NCBI RefSeq assembly: GCF_018069565.1
Contig: NZ_JAGPNL010000001.1
Span: 1,240,001 to 1,304,000 of the forward strand
DNA from: Streptomyces tagetis
GTDB taxonomy: Bacteria; Actinomycetota; Actinomycetes; Streptomycetales; Streptomycetaceae
Length of the DNA: 64,000 bases
Direction of reading: 5' to 3'
Part shown: positions 9,503-19,986 of the stretch, piece after piece
Layout of the letters: every line of letters starts with the position of its first letter
How positions within the stretch are numbered: position 1 is the first letter of the stretch
The notes under the pieces: generated by a model
The model's database searches: none
Told to the model about the DNA's origin: nothing
The model's input: only the letters and a program-made list of their open reading frames with translations
Made by a program: the position numbers and the translations under genes

Positions 9503-10078
9503 GTGGACCGTGCAGAGGTCGGGGTGCTCGTCCAGTCCGCCGCCGACGGCGACGCGGCGGCCTGGAAGGCGCTGGTGGACGGGCTGGGCCCGCTGGTGTG
9601 GTCGGTGGTGCGGGCGCACGGACTCTCCGACGCCGACGCCCACGAGGTGTACCAGACCGCCTGGTTCCGCTTCACCCAGCACCTCGGGCGCATCCGCGAG
9701 CCGGAGAAGACCGGCTCCTGGCTGGCGAGCACCGCCCGCCACGAATGCCTGAAGGTGATCAGGGCGTCCCAGCGGTGGACGCCCACCGACGACGTGCACC
9801 TGCTCGACCGGGCCAGCGAGGACCGGACGCCGGAGGAGTCGGTGCTCGACTCCGAGGAGGCCGCCGCCCAGACCGAGCGGGTCCGGCGGCTGTGGCAGGA
9901 GTTCGAGGAACTGGGCGAGCGGTGCCGACAGTTGCTGCGGGTGCTGATGGCCTCGCCGCCGCCCAGTTATCAGGAGGTGTCCGCCGCCCTCGGTATCGCG
10001 GTGGGCAGCATCGGGCCGATGCGCCAGCGCTGCCTGCGCCGGCTGCGGGCCAAGCTGGAGACCCGGGGGACGACATGA
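9503..10078 (+). CDS. ECF-type RNA polymerase sigma factor
   Basis: This 191-residue protein has a sigma-70 region 2 (about residues 15-75, AWKALVDGLGPLVWSVVRAHGLS... then VYQTAWFRFTQHL). Region 4 lies at the C-terminus (RCRQLLRVLMASPPPSYQEV, then SAALGIAVGSIGPMRQRCLRRLR). GTG 9503 has a good AGGGGTGGGA ribosome site; ATG 9428, overlapping the subtilase stop, is an alternative with a 25-residue extension. The gene ends in an ATGA overlap with the next small gene, which indicates translational coupling. In this setting it is likely to switch a stress or proteolysis response and may be held by a partner protein. Confidence 0.87.
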   Translation: MDRAEVGVLVQSAADGDAAAWKALVDGLGPLVWSVVRAHGLSDADAHEVYQTAWFRFTQHLGRIREPEKTGSWLASTARHECLKVIRASQRWTPTDDVHLLDRASEDRTPEESVLDSEEAAAQTERVRRLWQEFEELGERCRQLLRVLMASPPPSYQEVSAALGIAVGSIGPMRQRCLRRLRAKLETRGTT

Positions 10079-10575
10079 GCGCGACACACGAGGACGGCGA
10101 CGGCGAGGGGCTGTTCCCGGGCGGGGAGGCGGACGACGGCCTGCTCGCCGACGCCCTGCTGGAGGAGGAGCTGCGGCAGGCCGCCGCGATCCTCGACCCG
10201 GTGCCGGCCGCCCTGCGCACGATCGCCGTGGAGGCGTACGCCCTGCGGGACCTGGACGCCCGCCTCGCCGAGCTGACCTTCGACTCGCTGGTCGACTCGC
10301 TGCCCGTGCGGGGCGAGGAGACACCGCCCCGGATGCTGACCTTCCAGGCCGGTGCGGTCACCGTCGACGTCGAGGTGGGCGACGAGGGGCTGATCGGGCA
10401 GGTGCTGCCGCCGGGCCCGGCCGAGGTCGAGGTGCTGAGCGGACCGCGCCCCCGGGCCCGGCTGACCGCGGACGACCTGGGCCGCTTCGCCGGCGAGGCG
10501 CCGCCCGCCGGGCCGTTCGCGCTCCGGCTGCGCACCGGCGGCGAGGTCGTCGTCACCGAGTGGCTGCGGGCCTGA
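10075..10575 (+). CDS. Small sigma-factor-coupled protein (candidate sigma regulator)
   Basis: This 166-residue soluble protein is translated through an ATGA overlap with the sigma factor. The N-terminal half is acidic and helical (LLADALLEEELRQAAAILDP, ALRTIAVEAYALRDLDARLAEL). The C-terminal half looks beta-rich (MLTFQAGAVTVDVEVGDEG, FALRLRTGGEVVVTEWLRA). There is no zinc-finger motif HxxxCxxC and no membrane segment, so it is not a classical ZAS or membrane anti-sigma factor. Position and coupling suggest it binds or supports the sigma factor, or is a substrate of the neighbouring proteases; this is inference. Its last 23 bases overlap the opposite-strand gene. Confidence 0.75.
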   Translation: MSATHEDGDGEGLFPGGEADDGLLADALLEEELRQAAAILDPVPAALRTIAVEAYALRDLDARLAELTFDSLVDSLPVRGEETPPRMLTFQAGAVTVDVEVGDEGLIGQVLPPGPAEVEVLSGPRPRARLTADDLGRFAGEAPPAGPFALRLRTGGEVVVTEWLRA

Positions 10576-11398
10576 CCGGCGCGTCACCGCCCGGCGGGAA
10601 GCCGTCGCCCACGGCGTCGACCAACGCCGCCAGGCAGCCCGCGAGGCGCTCCACGCCCGGTCCGGGGGCGCCGGCCGGCTCGCTCGTGTAGGTGTCCCGG
10701 CGGATCTCCACCATCAGCGCGGAGACCTCCGGGCGCCGCCCGTGGAACTCCAGCGGGACGTACGCCCCCGCGAACGGGGTGTCCCGCCCGGTCTCCCCGT
10801 ACGGGGCGAACGCCTCCCGGGCCGCCGCGAGCAGCGCGGGCGGGGTGTGGAAGGCGTCGGTGCCCAGGCAGACGGGCGGGCGCGGACCGTCGCCGTGCAG
10901 TTCGTAGGGGAGCGGCCGGCTCGGGTAGGAGTGCACGTCGACGACGACGGCCCGGCCGGTGGCGGCGAGCCGGCCGGCCACCGCCTCGGTCATCGCCCGC
11001 GCGTACGGGCGGAAGTAGCGGGCGAGGAGCGGCTCCGGGTCGGTGCCGTCCGGCCGCAGCACCCCCCGGTGAGCGGTGCGCGTGTACACGGCGCCCATGC
11101 CGGCGGCGAGCATCTCCTCCCGCTCGTCCGGGAAGCGTTCCGGGTCCACCACCAGCCGGGAGAGCCGGTTGACGAACCGCCAGGGCGTGATGGCGGCCCG
11201 CGCGGACGCCTCCTCGGCGATCCGGGCCGTGTGGGCGTCGGTGAGGAGGTCCAGCTCCCGTTCCAGCGCCGCGTCGTCCAGGACGATGCCCGCGCGGACC
11301 TCGGGCGGGATCGCCCGCGCGTCGTGCGGCACGTGCAGGATCACGGGGGAGCGCGGGTCGCCGGGCAGCAGGGCGAAGGAGGGCGGTCCGTCGGTCAT
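10553..11398 (-). CDS. N-formylglutamate amidohydrolase family protein
   Basis: This 281-residue protein begins MTDGPPSFALLPGDPRSPVI. Family motifs are LHVPHDARAIP near 20-30, FVNRLSRLVVDPERFPDE (the substrate-pocket region) and VVVDVHSYPSRPLP. The family hydrolyses N-formylglutamate to glutamate and formate in histidine breakdown, and related members act on other N-acyl amino acids. No hut genes are adjacent, so the substrate is open. The start at 11398 follows GAGCCGCCC on the complement. The 3' ends of this gene and the sigma-coupled gene overlap by 23 bp, so both reading frames are constrained there. Confidence 0.82.
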   Translation of the reverse strand: MTDGPPSFALLPGDPRSPVILHVPHDARAIPPEVRAGIVLDDAALERELDLLTDAHTARIAEEASARAAITPWRFVNRLSRLVVDPERFPDEREEMLAAGMGAVYTRTAHRGVLRPDGTDPEPLLARYFRPYARAMTEAVAGRLAATGRAVVVDVHSYPSRPLPYELHGDGPRPPVCLGTDAFHTPPALLAAAREAFAPYGETGRDTPFAGAYVPLEFHGRRPEVSALMVEIRRDTYTSEPAGAPGPGVERLAGCLAALVDAVGDGFPPGGDAPVRPAATR

Positions 11399-11516
11399 GG
11401 GCGGCTCCCGGGAGCGGGGCCGGAGCGGGCTCCGGGGGGCGTTGTCAGTGGGGTGCGGCAGCATCATGGCACCGGGGCGGACGGCGCCCCGGACCGGGAC
11501 CACCAGGAGAGGCGCC

Positions 11517-11858
11517 ATGACCGTCACCGACCCGCGCGCGAGCGCGCACCCGTTCCTGCGCGAGCTGTACCGGGACCCGTACTTCCCGGACGAGGTGGTG
11601 GACCGGGGCCGCGCGATCCTGCTGCGGCTCTGCGCGCGCATCGAGGCCGACGAGCCCGCCGGCCTGGCGGAGCTGTACGCGCTGACGCACGCGGCGACGG
11701 AGGAGTTCAACGCCCTGGAGGAGGCGTTCGAGGCGGCCGGCAGCGAGATCGAGACGGTGGCCCGGGAGGCCATAGCCGAGGACTTCTGGCACATCTCCCG
11801 GATCTACGGCTTCACCGAGGCGGACGCCGAGGAACTGGTGGCCCCCCGCGCGTGGTGA
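11517..11858 (+). CDS. DUF5713 family protein
   Basis: This 113-residue acidic helical protein ([20 protein letters not shown]) contains [20 protein letters not shown] and ends in ELVAPRAW. It matches the small DUF5713 type common in actinobacteria, whose function is unknown. GGAGAGG precedes the ATG. It is divergent from the formylglutamate amidohydrolase gene, with 118 bp between starts, and ends at a strong bidirectional terminator. No catalytic motif is visible. Confidence 0.75.
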   Translation: MTVTDPRASAHPFLRELYRDPYFPDEVVDRGRAILLRLCARIEADEPAGLAELYALTHAATEEFNALEEAFEAAGSEIETVAREAIAEDFWHISRIYGFTEADAEELVAPRAW

Positions 11859-11866
11859 ACGGCGGA

Positions 11867-11898
11867 CACCCCGTCCCCGCCGGAGCGGGGACGGGGTG
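11867..11898. terminator. Bidirectional terminator between DUF5713 and icd
   Basis: A perfect 14-bp stem (11867-11880 and 11885-11898) with a CGGA loop separates two convergent genes. It starts 8 bp after one stop and lies 40 bp from the other. Confidence 0.75.
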
Positions 11899-11938
11899 CC
11901 GGGTGGCCGGGGCGGAGTGCCGCCGGGAGCGGTGCGGA

Positions 11939-14158
<2,220 letters not shown>

Positions 14159-14219
14159 CGGGTGCTCCGCTCCACGTCTGCAACATTGCTCGACATCAAG
14201 ATATCCCGTGGCCGTCCCG

Positions 14220-14281
14220 TGTTCGACAGGGGTCGTGCGCGGCGCCCTCCGCCGGGCCCGCGCCGCACCCCCTGTCGAACA
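14220..14281 (-). terminator. Long hairpin terminator between mscS and icd
   Basis: Perfect 13-bp outer arms (14220-14232 and 14269-14281) enclose a G/C-rich inner stem that extends the pairing with bulges. It follows the stop of the MscS gene by about 12 bp and precedes the icd promoter. Confidence 0.7.
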
Positions 14282-14292
14282 GGTGAGCGAGG

Positions 14293-15372
14293 TCAGGCGG
14301 GGGTGGGGGCGTCCTCGCCGGCGCGCTGCTGCGGGATCACCACGGAGCCCTGCTGGAGCGCGATGGTCCGGGCCGGCGCCGGGATGCGGATGCCCTCCTC
14401 GCGGTAGCGCCGGTGCAGGCGCTTGATGAACTCGTGCTTGATCCGGTACTGGTCGCTGAACTCGCCGACGCCCAGGATCACCGTGAACCCGATCCGCGAG
14501 TCGCCGAAGGTGTGGAAGCGCACCGCCGGCTCGTGCTCCGGCACCGCCCCGGTGATCTCGGTCATCACCTCGGCGACGATCTCGACCGTCACCCGCTCCA
14601 CGTGGTCGAGGTCGCTGTCGTAGGCGACCCCGGCCTGCACGAGGATGGTCAGGCGCTGCTCGGGGCGCATGAAGTTGGTCATGTTCGTCTTGGCGAGCTG
14701 CCCGTTGGGGATCACGACGAGGTTGTTGGAGAGCGCCCGGACCGTGGTCTGCCGCCAGTTGATGTCCTCGACGTACCCCTCCTCGCCGCTGCTGAGCTTG
14801 ATGTAGTCGCCCGGCTGCACGGTCTTCGAGGCGAGGATGTGGATACCGGCGAAGAGGTTGGCCAGGGTGTCCTGGAGGGCCAGCGCCACCGCCAGACCGC
14901 CGACGCCGAGGGCGGTCAGCATCGGCGCGATGGAGATGCCCAGGGTCTGGAGCACCACCAGGAAGCCGATCGCCAGTACCAGCACCCGGGTGATGTTCAC
15001 GAAGATCGTCGCCGAGCCGGCCACCCCGGAACGGGACGTCGTCACCGTGCGCACCAGCCCCGCGATGACCCGGGCCGCCGAGGCCGTCGCCACGAAGATC
15101 AGCAGCACCGTCAGCACCTGGTTGACGCCGTGCTGCACCGCCCGGTTCAGCGGCAGCGCCGCCGCCGCGCCCGCCACACCGCCCGCGACCGCCGCGCAGG
15201 GCGCCACCGTGCGCAGCGCGTCCACCAGGACGTCGTCGCCGCTCCACCGGGTGCGGCGGGCCTGCCCGGCCAGCCAGCGCAGCAGGACCCGCAGCGCGAA
15301 CGCCCCCAGCAGCCCCGCGGCGAGGGCGATGCCCGCGGGTACCAGGCTGTCCAGGGTGAGGTCGTCCGTCAC
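14293..15372 (-). CDS. MscS-type mechanosensitive ion channel
   Basis: This 359-residue membrane protein starts at GTG ([14 protein letters not shown]). Transmembrane segments can be seen near 10-30, 55-75, 80-105 and 125-150. The pore helix is rich in Gly/Ala ([23 protein letters not shown]), followed by the MscS beta domain ([39 protein letters not shown]). It would open under membrane tension and release solutes during hypo-osmotic shock. The open frame runs far upstream, but the membrane domain and family start fix this N-terminus. Confidence 0.9.
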   Translation of the reverse strand: MTDDLTLDSLVPAGIALAAGLLGAFALRVLLRWLAGQARRTRWSGDDVLVDALRTVAPCAAVAGGVAGAAAALPLNRAVQHGVNQVLTVLLIFVATASAARVIAGLVRTVTTSRSGVAGSATIFVNITRVLVLAIGFLVVLQTLGISIAPMLTALGVGGLAVALALQDTLANLFAGIHILASKTVQPGDYIKLSSGEEGYVEDINWRQTTVRALSNNLVVIPNGQLAKTNMTNFMRPEQRLTILVQAGVAYDSDLDHVERVTVEIVAEVMTEITGAVPEHEPAVRFHTFGDSRIGFTVILGVGEFSDQYRIKHEFIKRLHRRYREEGIRIPAPARTIALQQGSVVIPQQRAGEDAPTPA

Positions 15373-15548
15373 CGGGCACCCCCGGCACGGCTCACCCGGG
15401 GCCGGCTGCCAACTCTGTCCACGTGTACACCCGTTCGTCTCAGGAAATGGGAACACCCCGGCCTCACAGAGGAGTTCGGCCGGAGCGCGCCGCTCATCCT
15501 GCCGTATCCCCGGTGGCGGCCACGCACCGCGCCGCGGAGGGAGCCGGG

Positions 15549-17321
15549 CTACGGGGCCGCCCGGGGAGGCAGGTCCTGTTCGGCCCAGACGACCTTGCCG
15601 GCCGGGGTCCGGCACGAGCCCCACCGCCGGCACAGCATGTTGATGAGCTGGAGTCCGCGCCCGCTCTCGTCGCTCACGTCCGCGTGCTGGATCTGCGGCA
15701 GGTCCGGCCCCGAGTCGGAGACCTCCACCGACAGCCGCTCGTACCGCAGCAGCCGCAGCTCCCCGGGGGCGTTCCCGTACCGCAGGGCGTTGCCGACCAG
15801 TTCGCTGACGACCAGCTCCGTGGTGTCGGTCAGCTCCTGGAGCCCCCACGCCGCCAGCCGCTCCCGGACCATCGCGCGGGCCTGGCCGGCCGCCTTGCCG
15901 CCCGGCGGCAGCGTCCGTACGTACACGTCCCCCTCGGGGGCGAGCGGCCGGACCCCGGCCACCAGCACGATCGCGTCGTCGGAGCGGTCCCCGCCGACCC
16001 GCTCGACGATCTCCTCGCACACCTCGCCGTCGACCCGCAGCTCCCCGCCGACCGCCTCCCGCAGCCGCTCCAGCCGCGCGTCCAGGCCGGTGGTGCGCGA
16101 GCGGACCAGCCCGTCCGTGTACAGCGTCAGCCGCACCCCCTCGGGCACCTCGAAGTCCACCGGGTCGTACGGGATCACGCCCGTCCCCAGCGGCGCCCCG
16201 GCCGGCACCGGCAGGAAGGCGGCGATGCCGTCGGGGCCGGTCAGCAGCGGCGGCGGATGACCGGCGCTGGCGATCCGGAAGGTGCCGCCGTAGGGGTCGT
16301 AGACCGCGCACAGGCAGGTGGCGACCTGGTCCTCCTCCAGATCGCGGGCGGCCAGGTCCAGCCGGGCCAGCAGCCGCTCGGGCGCGATGTCCAGGGCCAT
16401 CAGCGTCCGCGCCACGGTGCGCAGCCGGCCCATGGTCGCCGCGGCGGCCAGGCCCCGCCCCATCACGTCCCCCACCATCAGCGCCGTACGGCCGCTGGGC
16501 AGCGCCACCACGTCGAACCAGTCGCCGCCCACCGCCGCCGGGTCCCCGGCGGGCGCGTAGCACGAGGACACGTCGAGTCCGGGGGTGTCGGGGCTGGTAC
16601 GGGGCAGCAGCGCCCGTTGCAGGGTGACCACGTGCTCGTGCTCGCGCATGTAGAGCCGCGCGTTGTCTATGCAGACCGCCGCCTTCGACGCCAGCTCCGT
16701 CGCCAGCGCCGCGTCGGCCCGGGTGAACGGGGACCGGCCGCCGGCCCGCACGAAGTCCGCCAGGCCCAGCAGCACCCCGCGCGCGATCAGCGGCACGGCC
16801 AGGTACGAGTGCACGCCCGCCCGGCGCAGCACCTCCGCCTCGCCGGGTCCGGGCGCCACCGCCGCGTAGTCGGAGCGCTCCATACGGCTGATCAGCACCG
16901 GACGTCGGGAGGTGAGGCAGCGGTTGGCGAGCCGGTGGGCGCCGTAGACGAAGACCTCGCCGACCGGGTCCGGGGCGAGTGACAGCCCCTCGACGTGCGA
17001 GACGGCCATCGCCCGCAAGCGCAGGGCGTCGGTCTCGCCGCCGACGCGGTCGCCCTCGCGGAACCGGAGCACCGACTCCAGCAGGTCCACCGCGCAGCCG
17101 TCGGCCAGCTCCGGCACGGTGAAGTCGGCCAGCTCCTCCGCGGTGCGCCCGAGGTCCAGGGTGGTCCCGATGCGGATGCCGGCCTCGTTCAGCCAGGCCA
17201 GCCGGCGCCGGGCGCCGAGCGCGTCCGCCATCGGCCGCAGGGCGCTGCCGAGGGCCCGGCGCGCGCCGACGAGGGGGTTCGGAGGCCGCCGTGCGCCGAA
17301 CAGCCACTGTCGCTCCCGCAC
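15549..17321 (-). CDS. GAF-SpoIIE-HATPase serine phosphatase
   Basis: This 590-residue protein has a GAF sensor domain (about 45-215) and a SpoIIE/PP2C phosphatase domain (about 240-435). Metal-site motifs are GGDWFDVVALPSGR, LMVGDVMGRGLAAAATMG, ASAGHPPPLL and LYTDGLVRSR. A C-terminal HATPase/anti-sigma kinase-like domain (about 455-585) has ELVVSELVGNALRYG. Such proteins both dephosphorylate and phosphorylate anti-anti-sigma proteins that control SigB/SigF-type sigma factors. The start is set by a strong GGAGGAGGAGACGC ribosome site before GTG 17319-17321. No anti-sigma partner gene is adjacent. Confidence 0.9.
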   Translation of the reverse strand: MRERQWLFGARRPPNPLVGARRALGSALRPMADALGARRRLAWLNEAGIRIGTTLDLGRTAEELADFTVPELADGCAVDLLESVLRFREGDRVGGETDALRLRAMAVSHVEGLSLAPDPVGEVFVYGAHRLANRCLTSRRPVLISRMERSDYAAVAPGPGEAEVLRRAGVHSYLAVPLIARGVLLGLADFVRAGGRSPFTRADAALATELASKAAVCIDNARLYMREHEHVVTLQRALLPRTSPDTPGLDVSSCYAPAGDPAAVGGDWFDVVALPSGRTALMVGDVMGRGLAAAATMGRLRTVARTLMALDIAPERLLARLDLAARDLEEDQVATCLCAVYDPYGGTFRIASAGHPPPLLTGPDGIAAFLPVPAGAPLGTGVIPYDPVDFEVPEGVRLTLYTDGLVRSRTTGLDARLERLREAVGGELRVDGEVCEEIVERVGGDRSDDAIVLVAGVRPLAPEGDVYVRTLPPGGKAAGQARAMVRERLAAWGLQELTDTTELVVSELVGNALRYGNAPGELRLLRYERLSVEVSDSGPDLPQIQHADVSDESGRGLQLINMLCRRWGSCRTPAGKVVWAEQDLPPRAAP

Positions 17322-17715
17322 GCGTCTCCTCCTCCCGCGGCCTCTCCTGCGATTCTCCCTCCGCACCCCCGGCCGGCGCCCGTCCACGGCACCTTCCGGC
17401 GCGGAAACGCCTCCGGCGGGCTCCTGGGCGTCTGGCCGGGCGTCGGCCCGGTCCTCGGCCTGGGCTTCGGGGTGGTGTGGGGGCGTGTCCCGGAGGCCGT
17501 ACACCCTCACCGACTACCGGCGTGGGCCCGCCGGTTCCCGGGCCCGCCCGGACACCGGGCACCGTGCGGCCACGCTACGTTCCCCCGCCCCGCGCCGCAC
17601 GCGCTCCCCGGGGGCCGACCGGCCCGCGAGACGCCCTGACCGGCCCCTGGGCCCGCGCGGGGACGCGCCGGATGCTCGACAGTGGGGAAGAGGCCGCGGC
17701 GGGCCGCGGGCCCCC

Positions 17716-17782
17716 GGGCCACCGGCCCGGACACCGCCGGCGTCCGCCCCGGGCCGCTCGGGAGGCCCTCCCGGGCGGCCCC
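17716..17782. promoter_or_regulatory. Palindromes upstream of the flavodoxin gene
   Basis: The 17322-17837 gap of about 515 bp contains no convincing gene. Near its right end are GGGCCACCGGCCC (17716-17728) and a 31-bp near-perfect inverted repeat centred near 17766. They lie 60-120 bp before the flavodoxin start. They resemble the GGGNCC...GGNCCC sites found before other genes of this island, so they are candidate sites for a DevR/OsdR-type regulator. Confidence 0.4.
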
Positions 17783-17837
17783 CGCACGGCGCGGCCCACA
17801 CCGGCCGCGCCCCGGCACCGAGGGAAGGTGAACGGCC

Positions 17838-18344
17838 ATGCCGGACAGGGTGCTGGTCGCCTACGGGACGACCAACGGGTCGACGGCACGGATCGCCGAG
17901 ACCGTCGCCGACGTCCTGCGCGACCGGGGAGTCGACGCGGTGGCGGAGCCCGCCGGGTCCGTGGCGGACGTGACGCCGTACCGCGCGGTGGTGATCGGCG
18001 GCGCGCTCTACGGCGGGCGCTGGCACCGGGACGCCCGGCGCCTCGTCCGCCGGCACCGCCGGGAGCTGGCCGCGCGCCCGGTGTGGCTCTTCAGCAGCGG
18101 CCCGCTGGACTTCTCGGCGGGCCGGCGGGAGATCCCGCCCGTGCCGGGGGTGCGGCGGGCCGCGGCCCGGCTGGACGCCGTCGAGCACGTCACCTTCGGC
18201 GGCTGTCTGGAGGACGGTGCCCGGGGCCGGATGGCGCGGATGATCCTCAAGGACGGCAGGGGCGGTGACTTCCGCGACTTCGGGGCGATCGAACGCTGGG
18301 CCGCGCACATCGCCGACCGGCTCACGGTGGCCCGGAGCGGCTGA
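17838..18344 (+). CDS. Flavodoxin-domain protein
   Basis: This 168-residue protein begins MPDRVLVAYGTTNGSTARIA. The TTNGSTARIA loop is the flavodoxin phosphate-binding site for FMN, and VVIGGALYGGRWH and LFSSGPLD are the other flavin-contact loops. The C-terminal GRGGDFRDFGAIERWA matches the HemG/flavodoxin-like subgroup. It probably carries electrons or acts as a quinone- or porphyrinogen-linked oxidoreductase. GGGAAGGTGAACGGCC provides the ribosome site. It opens a stress-type island in which relatives of this protein commonly occur. Confidence 0.85.
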   Translation: MPDRVLVAYGTTNGSTARIAETVADVLRDRGVDAVAEPAGSVADVTPYRAVVIGGALYGGRWHRDARRLVRRHRRELAARPVWLFSSGPLDFSAGRREIPPVPGVRRAAARLDAVEHVTFGGCLEDGARGRMARMILKDGRGGDFRDFGAIERWAAHIADRLTVARSG

Positions 18345-18394
18345 GGCGGCGGGTGTGGCGGGTGCGGTCGGTGTGGCGGGGGGTGGCGGGGGCG

Positions 18395-18435
18395 TGGCCG
18401 GTATGGCCGGTGTGGCCGGTGTGGCCGGTGTGGCC
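18395..18435. repeat. Short 9-bp tandem repeat
   Basis: Four and a half copies of TGGCCGGT(G/A) run head to tail between the flavodoxin stop and the convergent hydrolase gene. No coding function is apparent. Confidence 0.7.
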
Positions 18436-18491
18436 TGAGCGCGACGCGGGTCGCCCGGGAACGGGGTCTTCCCGCTCCCGGGCAGTCGTCG

Positions 18492-19262
18492 TCAGCGGGC
18501 GGCTCGGGCCGGGGCCGGGACGGGGCGGTCGAGGTGGGTGGCGAACCAGACCCGGGCCAGACGGGCCACCGCCGCCGCGGCCGAGGGGTCGGTGTCGGGG
18601 GAGGAGACGTCGGGCACCGTGGCCACCTGGTGCGGGCAGCCCAGCCAGTCCGCGGCGAGGCGGTTGAGGCCGGGGCCCCGGGTGTCGAGGCCGCCGACGA
18701 CGAACAGCGTCGGCGCCCGTACCCGCGCCAGGGCCGCCGGGCCCGCCAGCTCCGGCCGGTCGCCCACGCAGACGACCGCCCGCGCTCCCGGGTCCGCCGC
18801 GGCTGCCGCGAGGACGGCGGGTGCGCCCGCGCCCTCGCCGTGGTAGCCCACCGGCAGCGGGCTCAGGGTACGCAGCCGGTCCCGGGCCGCGCGGGCCCGG
18901 CGGGCCAGCAGGACGATGTCGAAGAGGTTGTGCCGGTCGTCCCGCTCCTCCTCGGTCAGCAGGTCGAGGCAGAGCGTGCCGAAGCCCTCGCGGACCAGGG
19001 CCGCGGCGAGGGGGTCGCCGCCCCGGCCGGGCCGTTCCCCGCCTCCGGCGCGGGCGAGGACGACCAGCGCGCGGGCCGCGCGGGGCAGGGTGAGCAGGGC
19101 GGGCAGCGCGACCGCGCCCGTCGACACCTCGATCCGCTCCGTGGGCGGGGCGGGGGCCGGGGCCGGGGCCGGGGGCCCGGCGGTGCCTTGGTACAGGACG
19201 CCACCGGCCGTCCCGGCACGGGCCGGTGCGGGCCCCGTGTCCGTACGGTTCCGCCAGCGCAT
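18492..19262 (-). CDS. Degenerate alpha/beta hydrolase (nucleophile missing)
   Basis: This 256-residue protein starts at ATG 19260-19262 after a strong AGGAGGTGGCGT. It has the dienelactone-hydrolase-like fold found near universal stress proteins: a strand region ALVVLARAGG, helix LAAALVREGFGTLCLDLLT, and late strand PTLFVVGGLDTRG. The nucleophile elbow, usually GxSxG, reads GYHGEGAGAP, so no Ser or Cys is present. The C-terminal His region is also unrecognisable. It may be a binding or scaffold protein, or an enzyme losing function. The N-terminal 40 residues are Ala/Pro-rich. Catalytic activity should not be assumed. Confidence 0.75.
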   Translation of the reverse strand: MRWRNRTDTGPAPARAGTAGGVLYQGTAGPPAPAPAPAPPTERIEVSTGAVALPALLTLPRAARALVVLARAGGGERPGRGGDPLAAALVREGFGTLCLDLLTEEERDDRHNLFDIVLLARRARAARDRLRTLSPLPVGYHGEGAGAPAVLAAAAADPGARAVVCVGDRPELAGPAALARVRAPTLFVVGGLDTRGPGLNRLAADWLGCPHQVATVPDVSSPDTDPSAAAAVARLARVWFATHLDRPVPAPARAAR

Positions 19263-19370
19263 ACGCCACCTCCTGGCTCGGTGTCCCGGCGGCGCGGGGG
19301 CGGTGCGCCGCCGCACTCTCAGTGGACCGCGCGGGGCCGCCCGGGGGCATGGGGCGAGCGACCCCCGCAC

Positions 19371-19386
19371 GGGGCCGTTCGGACCC
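19371..19386. promoter_or_regulatory. GGGGCCGTTCGGACCC palindrome
   Basis: This 16-bp imperfect palindrome lies about 110 bp upstream of the alpha/beta hydrolase start. A near copy occurs at 19832, before the universal stress gene. It is a candidate DevR/OsdR-like operator. Confidence 0.45.
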
Positions 19387-19450
19387 GCCCCCGACGCGGA
19401 CCGGCCCGGCCTGAGGGGAGGCGTCGGGGCTTAGGGGGAGGCGTCGGGGT

Positions 19451-19790
19451 GGGCAGGTACGCGGGGGCGGATATGGCCCGGTGGGCCTCCTCGGTCCGGC
19501 GGGCTGCCTCGGTCCGGTGCGGAGCGGCTGGGTCTGGTGCGGAGGGGCTGGGTCCGGTCCGGGGTTGCCGGGTCCGGTCCGGGGTTGCCGTCCGGTCTCA
19601 GTCGGCCGGTGCCGTGGGCGGGGGCCTTCGGAGGCCGGGTCCGCGCGGAGGGCAGGTACGCGGGGCGGATACGGCCCGGCGGGCTGCCTCGGTCTGGTGC
19701 GGAGCGGCTGGGTCCGGTCCGGGGTTGCCGTCCGGTCTCAGTCGGCCGGTGTCGTGGGCGGGGGACTTCGGGGGCCAGGTCCGCGCGGAG
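19451..19790. repeat. Two-copy imperfect tandem duplication
   Basis: Copy 1 (19451-19649) and copy 2 (19650-19790) both start GGCAGGTACGCGG. They share GTGCGGAGCGGCTGGGTC and GGGGTTGCCGTCCGGTCTCA, and end in CCGCGCGGAG. Copy 1 carries an extra internal duplication of the GGTCCGGTCCGGGGTTGCC part. A shorter GGGGAGGCGTCGGGG repeat precedes it at about 19416-19450. The region is intergenic (19263-19986), and I see no gene in it. Confidence 0.75.
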
Positions 19791-19831
19791 CGCGTGTACT
19801 CCCCGGTCCGGGCCGAACAGCCCCTGGCGCA

Positions 19832-19847
19832 GGGGCCGTTCGGAGCC
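19832..19847. promoter_or_regulatory. GGGGCCGTTCGGAGCC palindrome
   Basis: This site lies about 140 bp upstream of the universal stress protein start and nearly matches 19371-19386. It has the spacing and symmetry of an activator site and is a candidate DevR/OsdR-like operator. Confidence 0.45.
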
Positions 19848-19986
19848 TCGGGGGGCCTTCGCGGGCCCTGCCCGGGGCGGCGGGGGAGCGGGAGCATCGT
19901 CCCCGGAGCCGCCACGGTGCCCGCCGGGGCCCGGCTCCCGCACCCTCCGTCGCAGACCGTGCCCACCGGGCCCAGGGGAGGAAGAG

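Noticed and set aside
14293..17562. A single open frame covering the MscS gene and the whole SpoIIE region on the complement
   Set aside because: Stop-free frames of this length are common at this GC. The upstream part is Arg/Gly/Pro-rich, antisense-like sequence with no domain, while the SpoIIE gene in another frame has clear motifs.
18322..19350. Minus-strand frame with a (Gly-His-Thr) repeat tail
   Set aside because: The repeat comes from the 9-bp DNA tandem repeat in a gap, and the frame is a shadow of the alpha/beta hydrolase gene.
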